This document shows, in pieces, positions 21,803 to 32,692 of a stretch of 64,000 nucleotides of DNA. The translations under genes and the position numbers were made by a program. Numbering within the stretch: position 1 is the stretch's first letter; each line of letters opens with the position of its first letter. The DNA is from Xenoacremonium recifei. Taxonomy: Eukaryota > Ascomycota > Sordariomycetes > Hypocreales > Nectriaceae. The notes under the pieces were generated by a model, which was not told the DNA's origin, did not search any database, and was given only the letters and a program-made list of their open reading frames with translations. Location: positions 124,001-188,000 of the forward strand of contig WOFQ01000021.1 in NCBI GenBank assembly GCA_012184525.1. The letters are read 5' to 3'.

Positions 21803-23737
21803 TTTGTGTATATTAAGGGAGGATCGATCAAAGAAGACGAAAAATGAGTGCGTTTGTCGTGACAAAAGTTGACCAGCAAGTAAGATTCAAAGACAGCACA
21901 GCTGTGTAAGACTCGAAACCAGCGAGCGAAAGGAATGGGAAGTAGAAAGTTGGAAAGAAAGAAGTTGTTGGGTTGAATGGGATGAAGAACCAACGATATT
22001 GAGGGCATCGCGAGCGTTTTATACACACAAAAGGGCAGGGCCGGGCAGACGAGACGAGACGAGGGTCAATGCAACGCTGACAGGCCTGTGGCTTGAGATG
22101 GGACGAATCGTCTGAGTTCGGAGACGGACCCTCGGTGACGGCCCTCCCGCTATGCTTGGCATGCCGCACTATTCGCCGAATCCGCGCTCGAAAAACAATA
22201 ACCCGTGTTCGCTTCGACGTCTTAAACGAACTCCAGACGAGACGGAGCCTCTGCTCAGACGTCCTGAAGTCGTTCGCGTTGCAGCGCCGGTGGGCGAGGG
22301 TTATGTAAGCCGCCTACAGGGGCCGACTTGACCTGTTACGGCAACTGGGCCACTGAAGCGAAGGGGTTCGCGAGTGTCAGTGTGTCTGAGCAACCGCTGA
22401 AAAACATTGTGAGACGTCACGGATGGAGATCATGGGGCTGGGTCGGTCTGTTCCGAAAGAAAGTTCCGCGAGCCATACAAATGTGACGGCGGTTGAAGCG
22501 ATGGGATAGGTGGTTCTTTTGTGCTGTTTCATTAGTGACTTAAGGAGGGCACGTCTGCCGATCTGCGCGACAAAGTTGAAGCATATTGCCTAGACTGTAA
22601 TCTTTCTTCTGTTATGATTTGCACGATCGCAGGTTTCCTGGAGTGCATAGGTTTCCCGGGCCGGGGAACCGCTCTTGGAGATCCACGAGACTCTAATAAC
22701 GAGGTAAATTGAGTGCGTTACAAAATGCTCTTTGTTCCAATTGGCCACGCAAGTCCAGCTTCGACCCCGCGGCTGGACGGTTGAGGACTTGCTCGTTGAG
22801 GGAGACTGATGGCTAGCTTCAAGACGATGTCAAAAGACACGTATGCTGAAAGGCCTCTCCAGAACCAGACCGCACTTCGCGAGAGAATTGCGGAGACGAT
22901 AAGACGAATGCACTGGGGCAGTCTATCTTAGGTACGGGGCACGCTGGATTCAAGGCCATTGAGAGGCTCGGCTTACATGCGGCAGTTCGATATGGATGAC
23001 TTTACGGCACTCTTGGATGGAGTAAAGCTTCGAGAGCGGGCAGAGGTCTTTGGGCAAATGAGGCTGTGAGACGTCCGTCACTCTCAGTCTGCTTCATTTC
23101 TCTTATCGCTGAGAAACTTCACTTCATTGCTGAGATCAATCCGTACACCTACCAAGAAGGGACACAGGCCGAGGCAGCAGCTCAGTGGGGGCATTTGTGC
23201 AAGTCAGATGGATCTTGATCTGATCGGCGGGGCAGCACCAATGCTGAGGAACAGCCAAGAGCAGACACGCTCTCTGCGATCTACTCTGCTCCCGTCAGCG
23301 CAGTAACGAGCCTGAATCTGCGTCAATTGCAGTTGAAACAGCGCGGGAAATGCCGTCATCAGGGTCCTGGTGCGTGGTGTTCACCGACCTGAGGTAAGGT
23401 AAGGTTAATTCAGCAATCCAATATCGGCACCTCAGCTTCAGGAGCTCTGGCCCGCTAAATGACCGCTAGCGTGCGTCCAGACCCCCTGAAACGAGGCGCC
23501 GCTCAGCCACCAGCAACGCTCTCCCAGCCACCTGATTGGCCCTCAGCGGTTCCAGCACTGGTTCCAGCACTCACCGCTCCCCCCTGCTCGTGGTTACCCC
23601 TGGGCCAAAGCTCCTGCCTCCAACCCCCTCCACGTTGGACGCACACGAAAATTTCCCGACAGCTGGCTGGCTGGCTGCTTGCTTCTCTCCCATCATCCTC
23701 CCATCCGTCAAGTTAGCTGGACCAGGAAGTCGCCAAA
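21803..23737. other. Intergenic spacer, 1.9 kb
   Basis: This divergent region contains the promoter of the secreted-protein gene on the left and of the sphingolipid methyltransferase gene on the right. No gene is evident. Near 23388 there is GAGGTAAGGTAAGGTT, and near 23548 a 12-bp direct repeat (GGTTCCAGCACT, two copies). A (CTGG)n run lies near 23662. Confidence 0.5.
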
Positions 23738-25523
23738 ATGTCCAAATCCAGCGGCGTCAACGGCAACGACATCAACTTCGAGTTTGTCAAGACTCCCGAG
23801 TTTCCCAAGCCCGACTTTGACAAGGTCGAGGACTGCGGTGTCCCCACCACTCGGGTATGGCTGCTTCTCTCTGTTCACTCTCGATTCCGTCTTCGCTGGC
23901 CTCATTGAGCTCAGTAGAGCTCACCATAGGCCAATTGACTCCCAGGATGCCCTTACAACCATCATGACCCGGTTTCGGACATGTCGCTAACGTCTGGACT
24001 TCGCGCAGTTCCCTGCCATTCACAATGCCCCTCTTCCTGCCGACGGCTCGGGTGCCGACTCGTTCAACAACTATGCCCTGATCGCCATTCTGGTTCTGGT
24101 GCCATGGTACATGAGCTGGAAGGTTGGTGGTGGCTTCAAGACCACCATCTTCTTCGCCCTCATCGTCGATCTTCCCCTCCTTGCTGTCTGGTGGTTGGTC
24201 ATCTCGTCCATCTCCCCTCGCAAGACCGACAAGGTCCGCCTGCCCGGACGCCCTATTGAATATTACCTCGACTTCAAGAAGGAGTCCGACCGCCTCAAGT
24301 ACCGGGGTCATAACAAGATCCCCATGGAGACCTTCCATGAAATGTACTTTGACGGCGAGGTCGACTTCAAAGGCGACTGCCTGGAGGTCATGGAATGGCG
24401 CCATGACTGGGCCAGCTTCCGCTTCACCATTGGCCTCATCCGGTTCTTCCTCTTCGGCATGATCCCCGAGGTCATCATGCATACTCGCACTCAGGGTAAA
24501 TATGAAATCTCATGATACTCGGTTGGACAACTCGTGACTGACTTGGATATAGACGAGGAGCAGGTCCGTGACCACTACGACCGCGGTGATGACTTCTACG
24601 GTTGGTTCCTCGGTCCGCGCATGATCTACACTTCGGGCATTATCTCGGACATCGACAAGGAGGAGACTCTTGAGGAGCTCCAGGACAACAAGATGGCCGT
24701 CGTCTGCGAAAAAGTCGGGCTCAAGAAGGGCGAGAGAATGCTGGACATTGGCTGCGGTTGGGGAACTCTGGCTCGCTTCGCTAGTGAGAACTACGGCGCT
24801 CACGCCACCGGTGTCACTCTTGCTCGCAACCAGACTGCCTACGGTAACGCCGCTCTTCGCAAGGTTGGCATCCCGGAGGAGCAAAGCAAGATCCTCTGCA
24901 TGGACTACCGCGATATCCCTGTCCCCGAGGGTGGCTGGAACAAGATTACCTGCCTTGAGATGTCTGAGCACGTTGGTATCCGCCACTTCTCGTCTTTCCT
25001 CAGCCAGATCTACAACATGCTTGACGATGATGGTGTCTTCTTCATGCAGTATGCTGGTCTCCGAAAGGCTTGGCAATATGAGGACTTCACCTGGGGTCTC
25101 TTCATGAACAAGTACATTTTCCCTGGTGCCGATGCCTCTACTCCTCTGGGCTGGGCCATTGATAAGCTTGAGGCTGCCGGCTTTGAGATCAAGCACGTTG
25201 ACACCATTGGCGTCCACTATTCGGCAACTCTCTGGCGATGGTACCGAAACTGGCTTGCCAACAAGGACAAGGTTGAGGCCAAGTATGGCAAGCGATGGTT
25301 CCGTATCTGGGAGTACTTCCTGGCCTATTCCACCATCATCTCTCGACAAGGTAGTGCCACCTGCTTCCAAATCACCATGGTCAAGAACATCAACTCGACC
25401 CACCGAATTGAGGGTGTTCCTACCCAGTTTGCTCTGTCTGGCGCTCTCGAGAACTGCCAGGCTGATCTCCAGGCCTGGGCTGCCAAGAACAACGTCAGCC
25501 GTCCTGCTGATTACCTCGAGTAA
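23738..25523 (+). CDS. Sphingolipid C9-methyltransferase
   Basis: Exons are 23738-23854, 24009-24495 and 24553-25523, giving 524 residues, the usual length for this family. The enzyme transfers a methyl group from S-adenosylmethionine to C9 of the sphingoid base of ceramide. This yields the 9-methyl-sphingadienine backbone of fungal glucosylceramide. Two N-terminal membrane helices (about 56-75 NYALIAILVLVPWYMSW, and 80-100 TTIFFALIVDLPLLAVWWL) anchor it in the ER. The C-terminal half is a cyclopropane-fatty-acid-synthase-like methyltransferase. DEEQVRDHYDRGDDFYGWFLG is followed by the SAM-binding motif LDIGCGWGTLARFA (about 265-279) and then CLEMSEHVG. All junctions are in frame (TTR/FPAIH and TRTQ/DEEQ). 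Intron 1 is rather long at 154 nt. Fungal sphingolipid C9-methyltransferases are linked to growth, virulence and sensitivity to plant defensins (known of the family). Codon usage is strongly biased to C-ending codons, suggesting good expression. Confidence 0.96.
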
Positions 25524-26253
25524 ATGGTGAACCGCTGCAGCGCTTAGGCAGCCCTCGTGCAAATTCCCGAGCTGCCTGTTTTACCGTTGCGTTGCCGCGG
25601 GGTTCCTCGCTGGGACCTGTGGGCAGAGGATATCCGAGACATATCTGATGCGATCTATGCGAAGAATTTATGAGACGAACAAAGGCAATTGCCCAGCTTA
25701 CGCCCTCCCCTGGTCACAAAATAGAAACAGGGCTGGTCTCGATGTGGTTGGGAGGGAAAATAAATCTTTATCATGGTTAGACGGGTTTATTGGCAGAGTT
25801 GACGATGTAGTTGCCACAAGGCATATGATGCTACGACTCTGCAGTAGTTTTAATGATGAATGTAAAAGTTGTCGCGTTTGTGCAATCTTAGTTTGCCCCT
25901 GTTTCGCTTGTTAGTCGAGGTCGCATCCCAATTCGCGGCGCATGCGGCGCTGTAGGTTAGGTAGAGCGAGCAGCTCGAAGTGCGTGGCAAATAACCGTTC
26001 GCTCTAGAAATAAAAGTCTTGATGCTATAACTACTCTAGTCTACGTACTAGAATTCCCAAAGAAGAAGAGGAATGCGTAATTTTTTAGTCGTGGCCGATT
26101 GTGGTTGATTAATTGGGTTTGATCGGTTCTAACCGTCTTTAACACCTACCTTTGCTAACCGCTCGACCGTTGCACTCGGATTCCTAGTAAATGGAATTCC
26201 ACACTGCGCTTGCTGCACCTTACAACGACGACCCTTCATGCTAAACTTCCAGC
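25524..26253. other. Intergenic spacer
   Basis: This contains the 3' UTR of the methyltransferase gene and the upstream region of the dehydratase gene. It has an AT-rich zone around 26020-26150. I see no gene. Confidence 0.5.
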
Positions 26254-27337
26254 ATGAGGCTCATAAGACGAGTCCCTGGCAACAAGATCCTGTCAATAAA
26301 AGGATTCTCCAGCCCTTCGCGATGCTGTTTTTCGACAGCTTCCCCTGCCGATGAGGCTCTGCAGGGGCTCAAGCACCGGCCACCTCAAATCATCCCAGAC
26401 TACCTGTATCCGATGCACTCGCATCTTCTCACGACAACACTGAGCGATCTCCTCCACACGTCGTTCGCGTCATCTCCCGTAATACAATCTCCGTCACAAC
26501 CTCTACCGCAAGGCCATCACCTAGTCTACTTCCCGATCCAGCTTGCGCCGTCTACGCTGGCGGATGATGGCGCGGACCCGGGTCACTCACCTGGTGAGCC
26601 CTATACCCGGCGCGTCTGGGCTGGCGGGGAGGTCGTCTTCGGGAGGAGATGGAAAGACATGAGAATGGATGGAAGAGAGGTTGTGTGTAAAGAGACTATC
26701 ACGGATGCGGTGTTTAAGGGCGAGGGCCTGAGGAAGAAGGCCTTTGTGGATGTGTGTAGGCAGTATGGGCTGGGCCATACGAAAGTGGAAGAGAGGCCCG
26801 AGTGGGAAATCCAAGAGGTGAGGAGGCTGGTGTTTATGCCGCCTCAACAGGATATCCCAGAGTCACAAGCTTCATCACCACCGAAACCACCGCGTGTCGT
26901 CAAAGGTGAGCCATGTCGCCCCTATACGGCCCCCTCCATTCCATCCAAGCTGACCATCCATAGCACCTTATCCCTCGTCATACTCAACCACCATCGTGCC
27001 CTCCGCCGCACACCTCTTCCATTTCTCAGCACTCAGCTTCAACGCGCACTCCATCCACGTGGACCCTCTGTTCGCGCGCGCCGACGGCCACCGCGACCTG
27101 CTCGTCCACGGGCCGCTGACGCTGGCGCTGATGCTGCGCGTGCTGGGCGGCCAGATCCGCGCGCGGGAGTACGTGGAGCGGCTGACGTATCGCAACCTTG
27201 CGCCGTTGTATGTCGGGGAGGAGATGACGATCTGTGTGAGGCCGGTGGTGGAGGGTCGGTGGGATGTTTGGGTGCAGGGCCCGGAGGGAGGGATGGCGGT
27301 TAGGGGGACGGCGATGTTGGCGATGGATGAGCATTGA
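26254..27337 (+). CDS. HTD2-like mitochondrial hydroxyacyl-thioester dehydratase
   Basis: Exons are 26254-26905 and 26964-27337, with a 58-nt intron (donor GTGAGC, acceptor CATAG), giving 341 residues. The N-terminus (MRLIRRVPGNKILSI...) is basic and lacks acidic residues, consistent with mitochondrial import. The N-terminal half is a degenerate hotdog-like region with RRVWAGGEVVFGR. The C-terminal half carries the hydratase motif FHFSALSFNAHSIHVDPLFA (Asn-x4-His at the usual Asp/His catalytic positions), followed by LLVHGPLTLALMLRVL. This matches the Htd2/MaoC-like group acting in mitochondrial type II fatty-acid synthesis, the route to lipoic acid precursors. It removes water from 3-hydroxyacyl-ACP to give the enoyl form. 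A related possibility is a mesaconyl-C4-CoA hydratase-like enzyme, which has the same motif. The intron is needed to join the halves, since exon 1 read-through continues out of frame to 27303. Confidence 0.85.
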
Positions 27338-27732
27338 TGGTGGGGGAAGAGATTGTGGTGAGCTGAACAAAGAGGTGATGCTAAGCTGGCGTATTCAGTT
27401 GTCTCGCGACGACAATGCATTTAGTCCGCAATAATGGACTTCATAGACAAATCGTTATGTCTTTGTTAGAACACACGTTTGGTGAACACACACATAGTAT
27501 ATGTTCATTAAGGAGTGTTCAGCAAGGAATAAGACTGAGAGAATTGGTTGACATGCATAAGGGGAAATAAAAACGACACAGTAGACAAGTTTGGATTTTA
27601 ATAGAGTATCAAAAGTATTCACTGTCGCATCTCTTTGCTCGATATTTCGAAGTTCGGTTTCTGCCGACTGTATCTCTTCTCGGCCACGGACATATCATCA
27701 CAAAACAACAGCTCTAATATTAATGAACCGAG
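27338..27732. other. Short intergenic spacer
   Basis: This AT-rich spacer between two tandem plus-strand genes contains the 3' end of the dehydratase transcript and the promoter of the next gene. I see no gene. Confidence 0.5.
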
Positions 27733-28494
27733 ATGCCTCTATCGGATCTTCTGCGAGCCTCTTCCGAGGCCCTTGGAGCCTTCCAGGAGGGACGAGGCCT
27801 GCTTACGCCGGAAGCTGCACTATTTGCGCTGGCTCTGTTTAGGTTCATCGTTCAAGACGCCATCAGAGCAGTGCAATGCATTAACGATGTCTTCAGGTTC
27901 AAGACGGGCCAGGCGTGGTTTGCCTGGTGGGATGCTAATTTTTGGGATCCGCCGGCGAAGCCTAAGCCGCAGGCCGAGAAACCCAAGGACGGAAAGGAGA
28001 GCGACAAAGACGATGGAACTCTAGAGAAGAGCGAAAAGTCTGATATTTCTCTCCTTGAAGTCATTTTCCGACATCGGCCGCTCTGGTACAGTACCAACTG
28101 GTTGGATTTTATGCGCTGCTACCTGAAGGCCATTGTGGCCGCTTCTGAGGCGGCGCCAATGCAGGCTGGCCATATGGCTGCTTTTATAATCCTCTGCAGC
28201 GTGCCTGTTGCTGTGCCTGCTTGGGCATACCGTAGGAGCCGCTGGATTGTATGTTTGGTCATGGCACTCTGGATGCAGGTCTCCCCGATGTTTGCTTACC
28301 CGTGGCTCGCACAGGCCTTGGGCAGGATCATGCCATCGACGGGATTCATCATCACAGGGGTTGACACCTGGTTGTTTAGTATCGGGAGTGTGCTAGTTGT
28401 GGGTAAGGTCACTATTGCCATTGTTCGTAGCTGTGTGCCTCGGTTCCAGACAGTGAGAATGAGGTCTGTCAAGCCAGATAGGTTCAAGGAATGA
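27733..28494 (+). CDS. Uncharacterised multi-pass membrane protein
   Basis: This single exon encodes 253 residues. The first half is soluble-looking: helices around ALFALALFRFIVQDAIRAVQ, an aromatic segment AWFAWWDANFWDPP, and a charged Lys/Asp/Glu linker (about residues 78-105). The second half has three to four hydrophobic segments (AAFIILCSVPVAVPAWAY, WIVCLVMALWMQVSPMFAY and GVDTWLFSIGSVLVVGKVTIAIV) and ends in a basic tail (RMRSVKPDRFKE). It has no signal peptide and no motif that I recognise. The codon pattern and ATG context (CCGAGATGCC) are compatible with a real gene. The neighbours are unrelated. It may be a lineage-specific membrane protein. Function is not assignable from sequence. 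Confidence 0.7.
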   Translation: MPLSDLLRASSEALGAFQEGRGLLTPEAALFALALFRFIVQDAIRAVQCINDVFRFKTGQAWFAWWDANFWDPPAKPKPQAEKPKDGKESDKDDGTLEKSEKSDISLLEVIFRHRPLWYSTNWLDFMRCYLKAIVAASEAAPMQAGHMAAFIILCSVPVAVPAWAYRRSRWIVCLVMALWMQVSPMFAYPWLAQALGRIMPSTGFIITGVDTWLFSIGSVLVVGKVTIAIVRSCVPRFQTVRMRSVKPDRFKE

Positions 28495-29277
28495 AGCAAT
28501 GTAATAAAATTCCGTTTTTTTCAGTACAATGTTCCTCTAAGCATGTGAGATTTGTCAAGCATATTGACTCATAATGTGAAATCCTTTCGTTATTATAGGA
28601 GGAATCAGCTGGAACAGCGCATTGTGCGAGAACAGCGCATCCAGGAGTCAGAAGTCCGTATTAGCTCCCGTTAGAAACGCTGACGTTGTCTGGGGTGACT
28701 GCAGCGGGCTTCCACGTGACTCCACTGACAGGGCCTCAAGTCCTCCACCCCACTGCGGCCGCCATCCCGCCTGTGGCAGGCCCAGAATAGCGCCGTTTGG
28801 AGACGCTATAGAGGGGTCCCCTGTTTGTTTATGAGCCCGTTACTGTGGTTTCGTGCGAAGTTGGAGATCGCTCTGGCCAAGGACCCTTGGAGTCTGCGAC
28901 GTCGAAAACCGCCCGCAAAGTTGTCACTTACACTGTGTTCCGAGATTGAGTTATCCTGGAATTTTTTTCGGTCGTTACCTCACATGATAGCTTCCCCGGC
29001 CATGGGCAAACTGCTCTGGTAGAGACGTTGACACAAGCTAGAAGACTCGATAACGTCTTCGACTGTGGCAGTGGCAAGCTTATCGAGCTTCCCCTCCTTC
29101 CGCCATCCTCTCCACCGCTTTTCATCCGCACCAACACCTCCAGCATTCCGGTCGACACGGGAGCTCCCTCGCTCCCTCCCGAGACGCATTCCCAACGACC
29201 GATTCGAACTCTCGAGCCCCGACAGCTATTTAGAAGCTGACTGAGACATTGTTCTCCGTCCTGTTGTCGTCGCCGTC
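28495..29277. other. Intergenic spacer
   Basis: Promoter region of the cytochrome b561-like gene, with no gene visible. The last 200 bases are pyrimidine-rich (CTCCCTCGCTCCCTCCC), as expected for a leader. Confidence 0.5.
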
Positions 29278-31935
29278 ATGGCGCCGGCCCAGGATGAGCT
29301 CTCCTCTCCGGGGTCGTCGACCTATAATTCCAACACCATGACGGTCGGCGATGGAACATGGGACTTCTCCAAGAATACGTTCCTCCTACCCAATTTGCAG
29401 GGGCTTAATTTCGACACAATGCGATACAATGGTAAGCTTATATAGAGGTGCAATTGTGGATGGGAACAGAGCTGATTTGATGTTGTAGGCATGGGCAATC
29501 GCTTCTCAACACTCAAGGAATATCATACCCTCGTACTGGCCCACGCCGTTATGGGAGCCCTCGTCTTTCTCCTCCTCATACCGTTTTCCGTCATGACCGT
29601 CCGATTCTATTCAAGGAGTCCTGGGTGGGCCGTCAAGTATCATGCCCAAATCAACGTCCTGGCGGCCTTGTTACTCTTGGCCGCCTTCATACTGGGATTC
29701 TTCGCTGTCGGTCTGGAACGGAGCCTTACGAACCCCCACCATGGCATCGGAGTCGCCATCTTTGTTCTCTTTTTCGTTCAACTAGTAGGGGGCCGGATCA
29801 TTCTGAGGATCATGAAGCTTCGAAGCTTGCGCATCATGCTCCACCAGTGGATTGGGAGGGCCATTGCGCTTCTGGGCATCGTTCAGGTACCGTTAGGCCT
29901 GACGCTGTATGGATCGCCCAAGTATCTTTTCGTTCTCTACACTCTTTGGATGACCTTCTTGCTGTTCCTCTACTTTGTCTTCTCCTACCGATCAGCTGGT
30001 CGTCGGGAGTTGTACATGAGCGGTGCCCGATCTGAGGCGACGCGGACTCGCGTGACCGAGTCTGAGTACTTCGCATCGGATCATAGGACTGAAGCCCAGA
30101 GTGGACGAAGCAAATGGCTGGCACCGCTCGCTGGAGCTGGCATCTTCGCTTTCCTGATGAACCGACGCAACAAGAACAAGGAGCGGGAGCGCAGCAGAAG
30201 TCGTTCGAGATCCAGAGGACCTGAAGTCATCCCTTCAAGGCACGGCTCGTCGAGCTACCTTACCGAGAAATACTCCGAGCTGCCACCGCAGAAATCTGGT
30301 GGAGGCGGAGGTGGTTTCATGAAGGTCTTGGGGGGCGCAGCAGCAGCCATAGGTGCTGGAAAGCTGGTGTCCAGCATGATGAATCGGAGACGCGAGCGAG
30401 ACGATGATTATTCGGCCGTATCTACGGAAACTCCCCGGAGGCACAGACCTGGCCGACCTGCCATGACAGAGACCGACTACACCAGCGACTATTACACCGA
30501 TGACTTGAGTAGTCGACGCCCCGGGGAGCAGACTCGAACGACTTTGATCCCGCCCTCCGGAAACGCAGCCGCTGCAGCCGCCGGAGTCGGAGCCGTCAGT
30601 ACCGTCGACTCGAGGTATAGCTCGCAAGCTCCAGTTACACCGACATCAAGACCACGCCCATCTCACAACCGGGCTTCTACCATGTACAGCGATGTCGAAG
30701 AATCTGATTATCGTTCGTATGTCAGCCCATCTCGCCGTCCACAAGAAGAACCGGAGAGGCGTGGCTTTGCGAAGGGACTTATGGGCGCGTTGGGAATTGG
30801 CTTCTTAGCTAGGAAACTAGCAGCAAGGCGGCAACGGAGAGAGGAAGAGCGGTTGAGAGACGAGGAGTCATCCCTGAGGTCGGGTACCGAGCCATCCAGA
30901 TACACCGGAGACGGTCATCCATCACCAACTCGACGACCATCTCGCAGGCCTGCACCTGTGAGACGCCCTACAGGCTACAACAGGAGCAATACTGTTCTCT
31001 CGTCAGAAATGTCCGAGTCTGTCCTGGAGGATCAACCTCCTCGGAGCAACTTTGCGCCTGCGACTACCGAGGCGACGAGTACCATTATTCCTGTGACACC
31101 AGTTGCGGCTGGACACTCGGCAGGACGCTTAAGGAATGACTCGGGGTCTGTGAGCATGCCAGCGATGCCTCCAGATCCCCAAGGCATTCTTGCCGGAGCC
31201 GCTACCACTGACACCGACGGCTCACACATCTCGCCAGGATCACGCCCTGCTCGAACGTCTTCTCGTCGGCGTCGAGCTGAGGAGAGAGCTGCTGCTGTGG
31301 CCGCGGGGCGGAGCGGAGAGCTAGACCCATCTCCGCGCGAGAACAGGGAACGCTACGACTCTCCTTCCATGAGCGTGAAGCTCAAGGTCCATGACGACAG
31401 AGATCGAAACGTCACTCTACGCCGGTTGACTGAAGAAGAAGCCATGGCTGCGAGGGGACGTAGAGAATCTGCGAGCAAGAGCAATCTATCGGGCGTTGAC
31501 TCGCCGACGTACAGTGGACGGTATCGAAGAGATTCTAGTCAGAGGAGGGCGGAGACAGCTGCTGAGCGGAGGGCAGAGGACGAGGAGGTGTTTGATCACC
31601 CAGCACTCCTCTCTCCTCCAAACCCAGCCTTTGCAAAGGGTCGAAAGGCTAAGGACTCGGCCTATTACTCAGGCCAAGCCGGCCCGTCTGGAGCCAATCC
31701 GATAGCCGCTGGTCAAACTGTCTCTAGCTTGGGCAGTTTTGCAAACAGCGAGAGCCACGGGACTTGGAGCGGGATGAGCCCTGCGCCCTCAGGTCAGGGC
31801 TTACCACCGCCAGCTCAACAAGATCCGCCGTCCTCAGCGGCACCGTCAGCAGCAGCTGATAATCGACGACGAAGACGACTCGAACGACGGAGGGCTAGTG
31901 AATCTCGGCCTTCAGGGGCAGACATGTTTGATTAG
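29278..31935 (+). CDS. Cytochrome b561-like membrane protein with a long disordered tail
   Basis: Exons are 29278-29431 and 29489-31935 (57-nt intron), giving 866 residues. Residues 63-216 form five membrane helices. Histidines lie at the positions expected for heme ligation in b561-type domains: His70 (LVLAHAVMG), His103 (KYHAQINV), His135/136 (NPHHGIGV) and His170 (MLHQWIGR). Such domains move electrons across membranes or reduce ferric iron or ascorbyl radical. The N-terminal 50 residues are polar and lack a signal peptide or DOMON domain. The following 650 residues are disordered and rich in Arg, Ser and Pro. They contain RERSRSRSRSRGPEVI and a repeated amphipathic pattern (FMKVLGGAAAAIGAGKLVSS and FAKGLMGALGIGFLARKLAA) that resembles membrane-binding helices. 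The reductase activity is inferred from the fold and His pattern only. The tail is probably cytoplasmic and phosphorylated. Confidence 0.85.
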
Positions 31936-32692
31936 GTAGCCAGGATCTCATGACCAGAAACAGCAACCGCAACGACTCGATATTCGATAACGATTTAAAG
32001 GATTCCTCTTTTTCTCGAAGCGGAGAGACAGAATGACAAAAGGGCCAGATGACTGGGCATGGCGTTTGGGACTTTGGAAATGGCTGTTGGGGGTGTTTTT
32101 TGTCCACTCCATCTTTGCGCATCAGCTAGACGAGACGGCTTCATGTCATGATGATTTTCTACGCAGAAGATGTATGTATGTATATGTGGGTTGTCTATCG
32201 TGTAGAGAAGTCATATATGGGGTGTTGAATAACGAATGGAATTAATTGACCATGTGTTTATTATTTGTACTGGGGATACCTGTGGCAGGCTTTTGTGAAT
32301 CATGAAAGTGACGTCTCGGGATATTCGCAGCCGTCGCCCAATCGTTGCTCGGGAGAACTAATCGCGGGGCTTTCAGTTGCAGCTGGTCTGGACTGACATC
32401 ATGGTCACATCCCCTGGAACTGACAGCTAAATGCCGCTGCACTCCACTGAGCTCGGCTTTCGGAAGGCTCAGGTCCAGCGCCTGCCCTGCCCTGGAGGTC
32501 CACCTCACCGCGCGGGAGCCCTAGAAGGCAGCCTCGGAGTGGAAACTTTCGAACTCCACCAACCTCATACCAACCCAGAGGCCAGAGAGCCCTGAATGCG
32601 CTCAAAGGTCGCGCCCTGCCAACAATCTCCCTCACTCCCTCCTACCGCCAGACGTCCAATGGCCCTGACCGCGACTTCTGCCTCCCGATAAG
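31936..32692. other. Intergenic spacer
   Basis: 3' UTR of the b561-like gene and the promoter of GPI13. It has a small (TGTA)n run near 32170. I see no gene. Confidence 0.5.

Noticed and set aside
24510..25562. 350-residue open frame on the minus strand opposite the methyltransferase
   Set aside because: It is an antisense shadow of a C-rich, strongly biased coding exon. It has no domain and its ends do not match any splice pattern.
29195..29225. Possible tRNA B-box (GATTCGAACTC on the plus strand)
   Set aside because: The flanking bases do not form a T-arm stem and there is no matching A-box or acceptor stem.
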